From positions 29,350,532 to 29,414,531 of the forward strand of contig CM066912.1 in assembly GCA_033964015.1 (NCBI GenBank): a stretch of 64,000 bases of DNA. Direction: 5' to 3'. How positions within the stretch are numbered: position 1 is the first letter of the stretch; every line of letters starts with the position of its first letter. Origin of the DNA: Scolanthus callimorphus. Taxonomy: Eukaryota > Cnidaria > Anthozoa > Actiniaria > Edwardsiidae. Below, piece by piece: positions 24,130 through 37,700 of the stretch. Both the position numbers and the translations under genes were made by a program. The notes under the pieces are model-generated. The model ran no database searches. It worked only from the letters and a program-made list of their open reading frames with translations, and had not been told where the DNA came from.

Positions 24130-25560
24130 ATAAAAAATATCAGAAGCTCACTTTTGTTCGTTGATAGCCATACAAATCTCAGATTAACAAATATTTGATG
24201 ACAACATGGATTACCCAGAGAAAAAAAATTAAAATAATTGGGATCGAGATCGTTCACACCGTTTGACTGGTTTCCTGAAACCCTCAAAGTACTTCAAAGT
24301 CAAGGCAAGTTAGATTTTTATTTCCTGCGTAATGTTGATATATTTTAAATTCATTCTTAGATGTGAATGTCCCTGAATATCTCTTCAGTTCATAGCCACA
24401 ATGAACAATAGTTTGAAAGAGGTGGCCAGTTTTAGTGCGAGCTTAGCTTGCCTTCCCGCATGGTCTCGCTCTCGGTCCATGTTCTCGGCCCGACTTTCGC
24501 GCCCCTACGGGATAGATAAGGCACGCGCGGCCTTCAAGAAGCATGCCAGCTCTCGAAAATATTCGACTCCCTAAAGCACAATAAACAAAAAGGAATATCT
24601 CAATCTCGAAAGGGGAAATGTTCTTGTCTGTACCTATAATAGCAAACCTGGCTAAGCTGGACATGATTTAAGGTACCAGTGCGGTCTTAAAATGTAAAAC
24701 GGACAGGCGAGACCTCGTCCCCCGAACCACAGAATCGCCTTCCAACATCCATTGTTGCTGAAAAAAGTGTATTTATATCAAGGTGTGAAGATTGGGGATG
24801 GAAATTGCGCGGTGACATCCTCGTCAGGCCTGTAGCTCGCATTCTTGGAGAGGGGTTCGTTGTCCTCAGTTTTACAGAAAAAGAAATATTGTACAAACCA
24901 AGTATATAGCATTTTGTCGTGTTTCCTTCCTGTTTTGTGACCAAAAGCCTGAGTTTACTGGAATGAAGGGGATTCGTTCGAATCTCTGAAACATCCCACC
25001 TACGGCCTGATCGTATCGCCCCTCCTCACTCTGAATGACCAGCGGCTCCACAGTAACGTCTCCATATTGGACGCTGCAATTGCATTCATGACTGCAGTAT
25101 TCTCCGGTGCTCTTGTGAAAGCACGACCTCGAGTTTTAAATTGTCATTGAGGACAATGTAAGGGACCCGCGTGCACCAACTCTACTATATGGCGTCTTTG
25201 ATGAGAGTCCTGAGGACACGGACTGAGACCATGCCAGTTCAACTGGCAAACTTGGCCTCCTCTTTGGTGGCTATTAATAACACTGAATATGAATTCAAGG
25301 TCATCTAATAATATATAATCTATATCAACATACGCTAGAAATAAGAAGCCAACTTGCCTTGACTTTGAGGGTTTCAGGAACCAGTTAATGTGTCAGCTAA
25401 ACGATCTCGTGCGGACATCTCGATCCCAATTATTTTTATTTCTCTCTTGTTATTGTCTTAAATGTCTGCGTAATCCATGTTAACATCAAATGTTTGTTAA
25501 TCTGAGATAGTATGGCTATCAACGGAGATAATTTATCGAACAAAAGCGTCACTAGCTGGC
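24130..25560. mobile_element. Large foldback/TIR element, about 1.4 kb
   Basis: The left arm (24130-24360) includes TAATTGGGATCGAGATCG, GTTTCCTGAAACCCTCAAAG and CAAAGTCAAGGCAAGTT. The right arm (about 25320-25555) is the inverse of these in mirrored order. Arms of about 200-230 bp are moderately diverged. The 1-kb interior shows no recognisable coding sequence. Confidence 0.8.
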
Positions 25561-25880
25561 GCCTCCTATTCCAGATATCAAAACTCTGAGGAAATAGAAT
25601 TGAGTGATGATTTAATAAAAAAGTACGAAAATACAACTAAAACCTGTACTATTTATGTTCAAAATTGTGTTTCAGAATAATTCGAATCATTTGCATTGTC
25701 GAAAGTTTCATCAAATGACTCTATTTTAATGTTCTGCATTTTTCGAGATTTGGGCTCCCTGTGGTTTTTCATACAAGCTTTGTATGGGATTTTTCAATTG
25801 CCGTTTTCGGGTCCGTTTTCGGCGTGTTCCTGAACTCCGAGTTTTTTGGGACTTTTAGTATGTTCATTTGGGGACTAAAT

Positions 25881-27429
25881 AATCCGTGGCAAAAATCGGC
25901 AATTCCGCTTTTCTGCTTTTTTTTATCTTTCATCTCTGAAAATTGCCCAATTTCTCGATTTTAAAAGTTTTTCTTCCGTCAAAACCCGAAATATCCCCAA
26001 CATTTTTCGGAAATTTTCTAAAATCCCGAATGCTGAGAAAACCTCTACCCTTTTGAAAAAATCTACCCGATATATTTTGATTTCACGAAACACACCAAAA
26101 ATCCGAAAATTCCCCTAGTAAATTCGAATTTCTTACTGCAAAATCACTGGAAAAATCTCCCACTCTTTTTCTTAAACATTATGCCGTTTTCTGGCAATTC
26201 TAGGCGTCTTGACTTCTGAATTTCTAACTCGAAAAATTGAAAGAGAATGAGGAAAATATACCCCTTATTCCCAAGTTTTCGAAGAACAAATTGTGGAATT
26301 AAGTCCCCCTTTTTCCAAAAAAGGCTGTGTGTATCTTGCGTTTTGCGACACAGAGCATAGGATACACTAGATACACCTGCTACTCCCCCACCCTATTCCT
26401 AGGAGTTGTATCAACCTCAAGAGCATTACAACACTGGATCAGTACCAGAGTACCCTATATGACCATTCCCTTATTATGTGTACGGTGTATGTACACATTG
26501 TAGTAAGTTTTATACAGTATTCATCCTCCTCTAGCCAATTATCCAACATCCTTTCGGCTCGGTGCATTTGCCGTCTGTGTTGTGTCGTAAACATATAATA
26601 CATACACCTATTTTAGAAAAGGTTGCTCCGTCACAGCTGCCTATTATAGCGTGCGTCGGGAGAAACTAGGTAGAAAAAAGAAGTTAATTTTCGTGTTAGC
26701 CACTGCAAAAATTTTTTGCGAGCAATGTATAAGCAGGATGATAAAAAATAATGGCTATTTAAAACAACAGTGTCCATGAGTTATGACGCATCGCAAGCAA
26801 CAACGGACAGTTCTGGTGCAACTTTCTGAAATAATATGACACATCACCAGGGGAATGGCCATATATGGGGTACTACGATGCAGCGTTCGTAACAATGCTT
26901 TTGAGACAGATACACTCCTAGGGACGATAGGGGACGGGTGTTTGGTTCAGGTGTATCCATTGTTCTGTGTCGCAAAACGTACATCCTTTTTTCGAAAAAT
27001 GAGAGGGACTTAATTCTACAATTTATTATTGGTAAACTTGGAAATAAGTGATATATTTTCCCGATTTTCTTTCAATTTTTAGAGTTTGAAATTCAAAAAT
27101 GAAGGCGCCTAGAATTGCCGGAAAACGGCATGTTGTTTAAGAAAAAGTGTGGGAGATTTTTCCGGAAATTTTATAGTAAGAAAATCGAATTTACTAGGGG
27201 AATTTTCGGATTTTTGGTGTGTTTCGTGAAACCAAAATATGTCGGGCAGTTTTTTTCAAAAAAGTGGGGCTTTTCTCGGCATCGGGATTTTAGAAAATTT
27301 CCGAAAAATGTTGGGGATATTTCGGGTTTTGACGGAAGAAAAACTTTTAAAATCGAGAAATTGGGCAATTTTCAGAGATCAAAGATAAAAAAAAGCAGAA
27401 AAGCGGAATTGCCGATTTTGCCACGGATT
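25881..27429. mobile_element. Large foldback element, about 1.55 kb with arms of 450 bp or more
   Basis: Left arm AATCCGTGGCAAAAATCGGC is mirrored at the right end (ending 27429). Mirroring continues through TCTCGATTTTAAAAGTTTTT, GTCAAAACCCGAAATATCCC and TTGCGTTTTGCGACACAGA toward the centre. The core (about 26400-26880) is unique and has no recognisable protein. Open stretches on each arm are reading frames through palindrome arms, not genes. Confidence 0.85.
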
Positions 27430-28021
27430 CTAAATGTAGCACAAAAGCGTCGAAAAAGCTTTTGTTGCAATTAGTTCCCGGTCAAACCGTAGATTGACTG
27501 GACTATAAGTTTTAACTATTAAAACAGTTTCTTCAGGGAAACCTCACATTCATGTAGTTTCTTTACGCTGTTTACGGTTTTTGTCAAAAATTTCCCGCCA
27601 TTTTGTGTTGCCAAGTGATAAAGTGACGCCCATTGCTATCCATATTTGGTGATGTAGACAATGATTTTCCAAATATGGCACGCGCGGACAAAAGAATCCA
27701 CTTTGAACAAATCGATAGCACCGGTCTCAACCAAAATATGCAGCTCAAAATATGATTTATTCATAACATTTTAGAGGGAAAATGCTCGAAAATTCAATTT
27801 CTCCGAGTGATTTCATCACTTAGTTAACCTAAGAAGTCAATGAAGAGTTTAGTTCTTTTTCTGGGGAGAATTTAATGAGAATGCATGGTGCGAGCGAGCT
27901 ATGGAAATCATGGAAAACTTAGCGCGAGGTCGCACATGTAAACACTGAGAAATCGACGGTTGCTGACCTGAAATCTGGCCTTGAAAGTTCCTGAAATTGT
28001 TAATAGTTACAGGAAAACGTC
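27430..28021 (+). promoter_or_regulatory. Presumed promoter and 5' leader of the IRAG/KASH5-like gene
   Basis: The stretch between a foldback element and the first coding exon contains no gene. A transcription start cannot be placed by eye. In-frame stops TAA and TAG at 28001-28006 immediately precede the ATG at 28022, which fixes that ATG as the first in its frame. Confidence 0.4.
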
Positions 28022-31000
28022 ATGAATTTGTCGGTAAGTCGAGAAGTCACGCTAATGTTGTATTTAACTGTCGCAGAGGCGATGCGGTGTGCCGCAAATC
28101 TCCCAATCTTTGAACCTAAAGTCAACGGCGGTTCTCATCGCGATTCCAATCTTCAACTTCAAATGGCCAGCTTAGTTTTCTATTTACAGTCCCTCTGGCC
28201 TAGTTCTAACTGATATCCGTGTTTAATTGTTATTACTAGGGTGTGGAAAGTCTGGAATTATCAGCGGAAAACCAAGATATATCCCATGTTAAGGAGGAAG
28301 CAATTCTCGACGGGTTGTTTTATGCATGCGATGTTGACGAGTCCGGTAAAGTTCCAGTCTCTCGTCTCATAAACTACTTACGAAATGCTGTAGCTAAAGA
28401 CTCCAATGATAATCCCTCAGAGGTAAGAAAAACAGATATGTTTTCCTCAACACATAAATCACACTCAGTTATTTTGCTTTCCCAACGTTCAAATATATAC
28501 GTTTACTTTTGAAGCCTGCAAAAATAATAAAACCACCTCGCGCCTTGCTGTTGCAAAAATGTCTAAAAAAGACGAGTTATTCGCACTATTAGGGAGTTTT
28601 TTTATTTGTATTTAGCTCTAAAATGTCTCCGTTATTATGAAGAATTAACGAAATCTTTTGTTACAATGCAATGTGGGGTTTAGGTAAAGATTTGTAATCG
28701 ATAAACCGATTTTCGTTGAACTTGGTATAAATTTGCTTTTCTAAAGTCATGTCATTTGGAGGGAAGTCTGGATGAATGTTTACTTTCGGTAAATTGTTTA
28801 TATTTTGTCGAAAAGCCGTCATAGATATTGAGATATGTGTGTGAACCGATCAAATATTCACCGGGAAAAAACCTTGAAAAAGAAAAAAATACAAAGCATT
28901 TTCGAAAACTGCATATATTGTGGACCACCAGTCCCTTCAGCATTTTATTTTGATATTGAAAATTGAGTAAATTTATGCCAAGTTATCTTAATTAATATTC
29001 TTTCAATCATTTACATGTGCCTTTCAAGTTCAAGTCCTCTCAAACTCATCACTTTTAATTGATGTCTTTCTTTTCCATTTTTCACAAAATAAGTGATCAT
29101 GACATAATTTCTTGAGTGTTATTTTTCTATTATTTTTTTATTTTTACTAGATCAGGAGTATACTGGAAATCTATTTCAAATCTGTTTTTTTTGTATTTAA
29201 TCAAATTTATATTCAAATTTATAGCACCCGATTTTTGGCTAACACAAATTTGATCTAAATTTATTAATTTTTTTTATTGTAACATATCTAAATGATAATA
29301 AAATGTAACAAACATATCAAATTTTGTATGGATTTCTTTTTAGTATTCCCTTATCTATGTAATCAATTAATAATCAATGAATATCAAATTTTGTTAATAA
29401 GAATTGCAAATTATTTATTAACAGGTTTTAAACAAGTGCCATATATAAATGCCATTTGGAAATAATAAAGAAACAGCATCAAAAGGTTTTGCACATTGAA
29501 CCTTAAAATGCCAGAGTAACTTAATTTCTCACCAAAATGTCCTGAAGGTCTGTCAAAGCCAGTTATCAACAGCCTATAAGACAGGAAAGCTTATACAGTC
29601 GAAGCTCTCGTAAGCGACCACCTCGGGAACTGAAAATTGCGGTCGTTAACAGAGCTGGTTGCTACGAGAACGGCTCTCGTAAGCGACCACCAAGCGGCTT
29701 CCTACTTGAACAATAGGTGTTGGTCACTTACGAGAGCTTAGTACAATAAATCTAGAAAAAACCATGTGATATACTAATGCTTAAATTCATTTATTTCCGA
29801 CTTTAATCAAGAATAGATAACCGCAAATATGTACATAGAAAATAACATTTCACCAGTGCAGCTTGTATCAGTTTAGATATTATGAGGTGATGACTGATGT
29901 TTTAAAGACAAAAGTACTACGGTTGCTTACGAGAGCTTAAAAACAATAGAAAATCTCTGTTGGTGATTTGAAATAGTGGTCACTAACGGAGCTGGTCGCA
30001 TCGATAAGGTGGTCGCTTACGAGAGCTTGAAATAACAGAGTTTATGTGACTTCAAACGGGGTTTCGAGAAAATGCTCATTATGGGAGCTGGTCGCTTACG
30101 AGAGCGGTCGAACAGAGAGCTTCAACTGTATACAGCTCTCTCAAATTGTAATTGTGCAACTAAAATTTGTATTAAAATGCTTGTAATTTTGTCTTTTATA
30201 CATACGTTCTATTTGGATTTTAATTTACTTATTTTACCATCTTACCCTAAGCTACCAGTAGGCAGCTTTCAACTCTTATAATACAGTTTGTATCTATCAT
30301 TATCAAACCTCAGATCACTTGCTCTAGTATTCCAAGGTGATCTCACCTTGTGGTACACTATACACTTAATGATTGCTCTTGAGGGAAACAGCGAGTTTGT
30401 TTTCCCTCAAATGTATCCTGAGACGAAGTCGAGAGGATTTCCAGAGGGTCAGTCATTAAGTGTTTATTATAAAAAGTGTTTATTATTAAAAAGAAATTTA
30501 CGGTGAAAATAACAAGCAACTTTCCCACTGAAATTCCAGCTCTAGTGATGGTGGTCATAATTAATAAAATAAATTAATAAAAATTAATAATTGTAGCCCA
30601 CGCGGGCTACATTTGAGTTTGTACTAACTTTACTTTGATCAAATATTAAACACAAGCTATATAATATAAAAAAGGATTGTTTGTCAAAACAAATTCTTCC
30701 TACATCTAGCGAGATATTTTAGCAGTTTTGGGAAACAAAAACTATATTAAATCACCATACCAGTAGTTAAACCCAGCATAAGACAGGATTTTATGCCCAA
30801 TTGAGATATTTTTTAGAATCTGCAAAAAACCTCTTTGAGAGCAAGAAATCAGCTGATTTCTGAATAATAATTATTTAATGATTATTGCGCAGATTAACAA
30901 ATAATTTGATCAAATGCGGCAATACAATATTGAATTAATATATAATTACAAAATCATAAAAGGAAGCATGACACCTCTATGAGGCATATTTTGAGCCCTG

Positions 31001-34000
31001 CAACCAGAAGGGCTTTAAAAGAGACCAAACCTTTTTTCGCTGGTTAAATCATATTCCAGTCTGATGACTGCTAGTAATTTCGTCTCTTTGATGGCTTTTT
31101 GGCTCCAAGCCGACCCCTTATTTCCATTGAATGGCTTCACTCCTTAGAGATTAAACAGCAGGGATGAGAGACAGATGAAATTTAGAAAAGCATTTTTTTT
31201 ATCCCAATCCTGATGTATCCAATAGAGCGGTTTTCACATGACTGTCATGAAACAGTGAATCGCAAAGTTATTAAACACCATTCTGAACAAAGCCTATAGG
31301 AGTAATTACAAAGTAATTGCAAATTACTCACGACAGTCATGTAAAATCCAATCAATGTAAATAACATGTTGATATACTGATCACTTGACGTTTATTGTTA
31401 AATGTAGAAAATCCCCTTCCCCTTACAGTGTGGGCAGGTACTGTAAAATACCTCTGACTTGCCAGTTTAGATATGTAAATCACTTTTTTTTTTATAATTT
31501 TGAAAAAAATACTATTACCAGTGGCCAGGGTGTCAAGTGATTTCTTAAGTAGAAAGCCAAACTGCTGTCTATAGCGCTGCTCACCCTGACGTCATCCTTT
31601 GTTATTAATGTGCCAACCAGAGATCGATTGGTTCACAGAACAAAGGGCGCTATTCAATCTACGTTTGGCATATTAGCATTACAATGACAATGTTGATAAA
31701 CAGTGAATAGCGCTATCAGTTAGCAGCTGTAAGGTGTGTAAGGCAGAGTCTGGCTAAAGAGGGGGAGGTGAGAATATTTGAAATTCTGTGTGCATGAACG
31801 TTTACCTACATTTTGAGAGCTCATTGAAGATTCATGCGTTCATACTTTCTTTTTTTCAAGGAAGTAAATTCCTGAAGTAGCCAATAGTGAAGTAAAGGGT
31901 TACAGAAACCAGTTGCCTCGGTATATTGACACCCTGATTGGCCATGAAAAATTTGGCATAATTGAAAATGTTCTCATTCCTATGTCGTCCTGAAGTAAAG
32001 ATTTTTACTCATGTTTTATTTGACATAGTTTGCAGACAAGCTGGATGACTTATCACTGATACTAGATCCAGATGGCAAGGATGTACATATAAGTCTTATA
32101 AGTTATCAGCAGGAAGAACTGAATGGATTGATGACATAAGAAAGGGAAGGTCTGTATAATATTAAGGAAGACATTCAAAAAGACCATTTTTACAGAGTGG
32201 ACACAGAAGCAGGAATACTGAACAAAACTGATCAATCAGATTTGGTGTGAAAACAATCTACAACACTATTTGCCTTTGACATGGTGCTGCCATTTTGTTT
32301 CCAGAATGACCCAGCAAAACAGAAAAAAGCAATGAGCCAATCAACTTTTTGGTTCTTAAAAAATAAGAGTACTCTCTGGTAGCTTGATCAACTTTTGTAC
32401 CACAAATCCCAGCATCAGGCTTCGCTTTTCAACATGAGCAAAACCCGCATGCTGCTTGGCCCTGTTTCCATGCTGAATAAATCGACTGAAAAATTCAAGA
32501 TGGTGCTTGTGTGACAAAGGCAAATTGCATCCATCCATGAAGTGTGACGCTTTTTTCACATAGGTTTTACTGTTCAAACCTACACGTTTGTTGGAAAAGT
32601 AGTCCAGTTCTTGCACTCTGTTTGGCTAAAAAAATATTGCAGATCAAAAACTGCACTAGTGGGGACAGTTGAAACGTGACTTCTCAACAAAGCGTGCACG
32701 CTTGAAACATAAACTGATGCAAAAAAATCGTCACACTTCATGGATGGATGTACAAAATCTGCTCCAACCAATTAGAGTGCACCTACAGTAAAACAATTTT
32801 ATTGGTAAAGTACAAATTTTGTCAGGATTGATTGTCATGCCAAATCAGATTAAAAATCAGTTTTCTTCAGAGTATCGCACCCACTTTCTGGTGGCTGTAC
32901 TCTAAGGTTAGTTTAGTGTACATCAATCAGGACATGCAGAAATGCACAAAGGCTGCAAAAAAGGAACCCATAAGAGTGCTGCTATGTGCTGTCCATACGT
33001 TCATTGGAGAGCTGAAAACAATATTCTGTTTCCTTGGTCTGAAGTATTCTTGACTATTCCAAATAATCTCGCTTTACATTTTTTGTAGTATGATCAGTAC
33101 TGAAGGTCAGGATCTTCGTTTTTTTCTCCTGTGACTGTGAATTGCACAGTAAGTACAAACAGCATATAACGGAAGGGAAAGGCCTGTATCTACAATCCCC
33201 GCCAAACTGTTGCCACATTTCTCAACGTTTGAACCGCTATTCTTACAATTCGGTTCCTTAGGAGTCTCCCACCCACAAGCTCTTTTCTCCCCCCTTCCCC
33301 ACCAATCAATGTAATTGTTTCTGTAGGGATATCATCAGGGTTTTGTACGGTGCAGTTGGGATTCCATAATCATAATCTTTATTGACTCATAATGAAATGA
33401 ATTAAAAAGTTTACAATATTATGCAGTATCTAGGGGTAGTGTATAAAGGAAATTTGAAAAGAAAAGTGCGAGAGGGAGTTAAATGAACCGGTTGGTTTTC
33501 TTGTTAACTTCCAACATTGCACAGGTGGAGAGGGGGTGGTGCATTAATGTTGTCCTGTCTTTTCTCGCGAGCATTTTTTAGCCTTTTTAAATGGAGCAAG
33601 TGTGTGAACTAGTGAGCAAAATTGAAAACATAATCAAAAAATCACTTTCCATTCAAAAGTTATGAACTTCTGAAGTTTGAATTTTCTGCTCTTTGGTGGT
33701 TGCCTGCTTGCAGGCGTTGGTTTTTATCACGAAAACCCCGAAAATCCAAGAGTTCGTAGTCGTGGCCGCCATCTTGGACGCGCGCCGGAAATGCCTCGAG
33801 CCCCTCTCCCTCACTTTGTCACTCGCTCCAGGCATTTCTGGCGCGCGTCCAAGATGGCGGGCCACGACTACGATCTCTGGGGTTTTCACGATAAAAACCA
33901 ACGCCAGCAAGCAGGCTACTTTGGTGGTGAAAAATGGCGTGAAATTCAAACTTCAGAAGTTCATAACTTTTAAATGGAAATTGATTTTTTGATTATGTTT

Positions 34001-34741
34001 TCAATTTTGCTCACTAGTTCACCACTTGCTCCATTTAAAAAGGCTAAAAAAATGCTCGCTAGAAAAGACAGGACAACATTAGTCGCCTTCAGTATATCTG
34101 ATTATCAGCAAATTAATAATCCATTTGCTGATGATGAAATCACCTAGTTTGATGATAAATTGTTAAATATTGAGTGTATTCTTTAAGCAATAAAAGTACT
34201 TTCCGCGTGCTCTCTGTTTTCTTACAAACACGAGGGGAGGTTGGGAGAACTGATCAAAACTTGAAAGACACAAGCCGCAGGCGAGTGTCTTTCAAGTTTT
34301 ATCAGTTCGACCAACATTCCCGAGTGTTTGTAAGAAACCAGTGAGCACGCAGAAAGTATTTTTATTGCTTTTAGAATTAAATAACATACACACGCGCGAC
34401 AGCGTTGCGTGACAATCGTGTTTCTCAGGTCTCTTACAAACACGCCTTTCAACCAATCAGAATGCGCAAATTCACAATACAACATAGGTGTTATTTTCTA
34501 AAATGCTTTATGCAAATGCTCTTGGAATGAATTTTTAATTAAATGATGGCAGTAAAAATACTGTGTCTAATTTAACTGATGGCAATGGAATTTTAATTAA
34601 CCTGTTATTTTTATCTTTTTTTCCTTAGTCTCCAGCATTTGAGCCACTACACCAGAATGGAATTGATCATGGTAAAGCCTGTAATTCACCTTCCTGGCAA
34701 TATCCAGAATACATTACATTGTGTGGTTCCAAAAATCCATA

Positions 34742-34776
<35 letters not shown>

Positions 34777-37700
34777 ACGGAAGGGTGTTCAAAGTTTCAA
34801 AAGTGACCCCTACCACTCTGGAATTTCCAGAAATAATTTTAGAAATAACATCATTCAGATAATGGTACCTCGTTAAAATGCTTTTTCATAGGCATATAAA
34901 TAATAAAACTATAGAGAAGTCCTTGATTTTGTGATTTTTTGACAAAGAGGACCATTCATGCATCACATATTCCAGGTCAGCATTTGCACTTGATTTGGTG
35001 TTCAATGTGCAGGTTATTCTGGACATTGTCAGGATTGCAAATAGTCATTCTTAAAAACTCTTTAACGTGTTGGCTGGGCTCTGATCTATTTACCGATATA
35101 TTTAAATTGTTATTTACAAACTGCCTTTCAATTTTAAGTTACAAGCACTCCAAACATTAGCTCCGAGAGTGTGGAAGGGATAGGAGGAGAGTCGCCCAAA
35201 AGAATGACTGGTAAGAAGTAATCTCTTGTTTCTACCAAAGAAATATTTTAAACTAATTAAGCCACTGGTCCCCAGCCGACTAGAATTCTTAGGCTCTCAA
35301 AAGGTGCTGCTTCCTCGAAATTTAACACAGTTCTCAGATTTGCAAAGCCTGTTTTCTTCCACTATATTTCTTAGATTCTCAAAACAGCCTGTTTTCTGGA
35401 ATCAACGTTGGTGAGCTGGAAGTAATTAAATGTTTTTCTTGGTTCTACTGGAAATTGGCCGGACATATCTTAAAATTGATCGGACGCAAATTTTCATCGG
35501 ACAATGTCCGATGCCCGGCCATTAATTTGCAGCTCTGATCATGTTACCCTCTCCAAGAAATTATGTAATGTGTTCACTCATTATTCTGCTTCAGGGACAG
35601 AGCACAAGAAATGTTATCAACCATAGAAAGTCTTCAGGCCAACAACAAGAGACTGTTGGAGCAATATACTGCGGTACAGACTCAGGTAAGAAGGGGGATT
35701 GCGTTTCTGTGGTGTTTTACCGTCAGTGGACATGAGAGCGTCCGAATTAGTTCGGCCACACCTTGTTTCTGACCTGCCATATACACACAAGAGATGAAGT
35801 CTTGATGAAGACTTGCCAAACGAGGTGATCATTCTCGTTGGGGAGGCTCATGTAGGAGCTACTGTCACATGCGCGAGATTTGAGAAGAACGCTCAAAATC
35901 AGCCAATCAGCAAAGGCCCTCACATGGCTGTAGCCAGAGCCTCCTCGCAAGGTCATTCGTTGAGCTAGTTCCGTCGTGCTTCCTCACGATTCTCCGGGCA
36001 CTACAGGAAACCCACTCATAACGCGAATGACTAAGCTGACGTTGATGTTTGTTTCAGATGGAACAAACTGAAGAGCTCAACGCCCTGCTCTGTAATGAGG
36101 TGGACGCGCTAAAGAAACAGAATCAAAAGTAAGTATTGCAGTTGCCTCTTGTGGAGAAGTGGATAATAGGACATTCCAGCGGCTATAATGCACGCGCGCG
36201 CTGAGGGATATTTGTCGAACATACTGTTTAAAAAGCGCGCGTGGCATTTTGAAAGTCGTGGGAGACGGCTTGAGTATTTCATACGAGGCAAAAATCCCTC
36301 AGCTTGTCGCGCAACATTGTGGCGTTTTTTAGTTTTTTTTTTTAGGTTTTATTATTCTATTTTGTACATATAACAAAAATAAGTAGCCAGTGCCCGCAAA
36401 TAGCTTAGCTAACGAGGCGGGCAGAGGGTTAACATAAAGATACAATATAGGACAATGAATTACAAAAATTACAAAGCAAAGCAAAGAAAAAAAAAAGAAA
36501 AGAAAAGAAAAGAAAGGAAAGAAAGGAAAGGAAAGGAAAGGAAAGGAAAGGAAAGGAAAGGAAAGGAAAGGAAAGGAAAGGAAAGGAAAGGAAAGGAAAG
36601 GAAAGGAAAGGAAAGGAAAGGAAAGGAAAGGAAAGGAAAGGAAAGGAAAGGAAAGGAAAGGAAAGGAAAGGAAAGGAAAGGAAAGGAAAGGAAAGGAAAG
36701 GAAAGGAAAGGAAAGGAAAGGAAAGGAAAGGAAAGGAAAGGAAAGGAAAGGAAAGGAAAGGAAAGGAAAGGAAAGGAAAGGAAAGGAAAGGAAAGGAAAG
36801 GAAAGGAAAGGAAAGGAAAGGAAAAGGAAAGGAAAGGAAAGGAAAGGAAGGAAAAGAAAAGAAAAAGGAAGTATGGCTACTTAGTATTATTTTTGTAAAT
36901 CTAATATATTTTTGTTTGTTTTACTTTTTGATCATTTATCAATTAAACTTGATACATCAAGATAAGTTGCACTTTGCGTTACAAGTTGATGATCGATGTT
37001 GCGTGTTTTTCATCTCCGGCCACTAATCTGCTAATCGTCAAGCAACAAAAACATTTTGTCGAAGTTGTAAAAATTTGTTGCGCGAATTAGAGCGCGGGTG
37101 TACTTTGAGCCACAATTCTGGCTTTGTTGCTCGTTTTTCATCAAACACACAACTTGTCGCGCAACAGTTTGATTGCAATTCTAGTCAATAAAAATGAGGT
37201 GCTAGGAGGCAAAATCTGCTTTGGGCTCGCATGTGTGATTATCAAAATGAAATGTTGCGCGACAAGTTGTGAATTTGATGAAACGCGAGCAACAAACATT
37301 AGACTTGCAACGCAATGTTGCGCGACAAGTTAGCGATTTTGTGCCTTGTATTGCCCCGGTACCACGGAACGTTTTCCAGGGCGGGTTGTATTGGACTCTG
37401 GTATTGCCCCCCCCCCCCGTTTAAAAGTACAATCAGCCAATATTGAACGCCGAAAACATAATAATAAAGGATTGGCTGACTCAGGCCGGACCAACACTCA
37501 GGGTTCTAAATAATTGAGGAGAAGGTGCTGCCTTTGCTTTAATATCTGCAAATGGTTAGACCTTCGCGTCTTCTCGGGTAAAGACGTTAAACCGTAGGTC
37601 CCGTCTCTCACATACACTACACTAACCGGAACCAGAGGGACGTTAAAGAACCACGAGGACCGTCGGAAGTTACCCAACCTCTGTGTCACAGAACTCACAA

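Noticed and set aside
33653..33992. Overlapping open frames on both strands
   Set aside because: They are mirror readings through the arms of a foldback element and have no family resemblance.
36455..36898. Open frame encoding Lys-Glu-Arg-Lys-Gly repeats
   Set aside because: It is simply the translation of the GGAAA satellite; any frame through it stays open.
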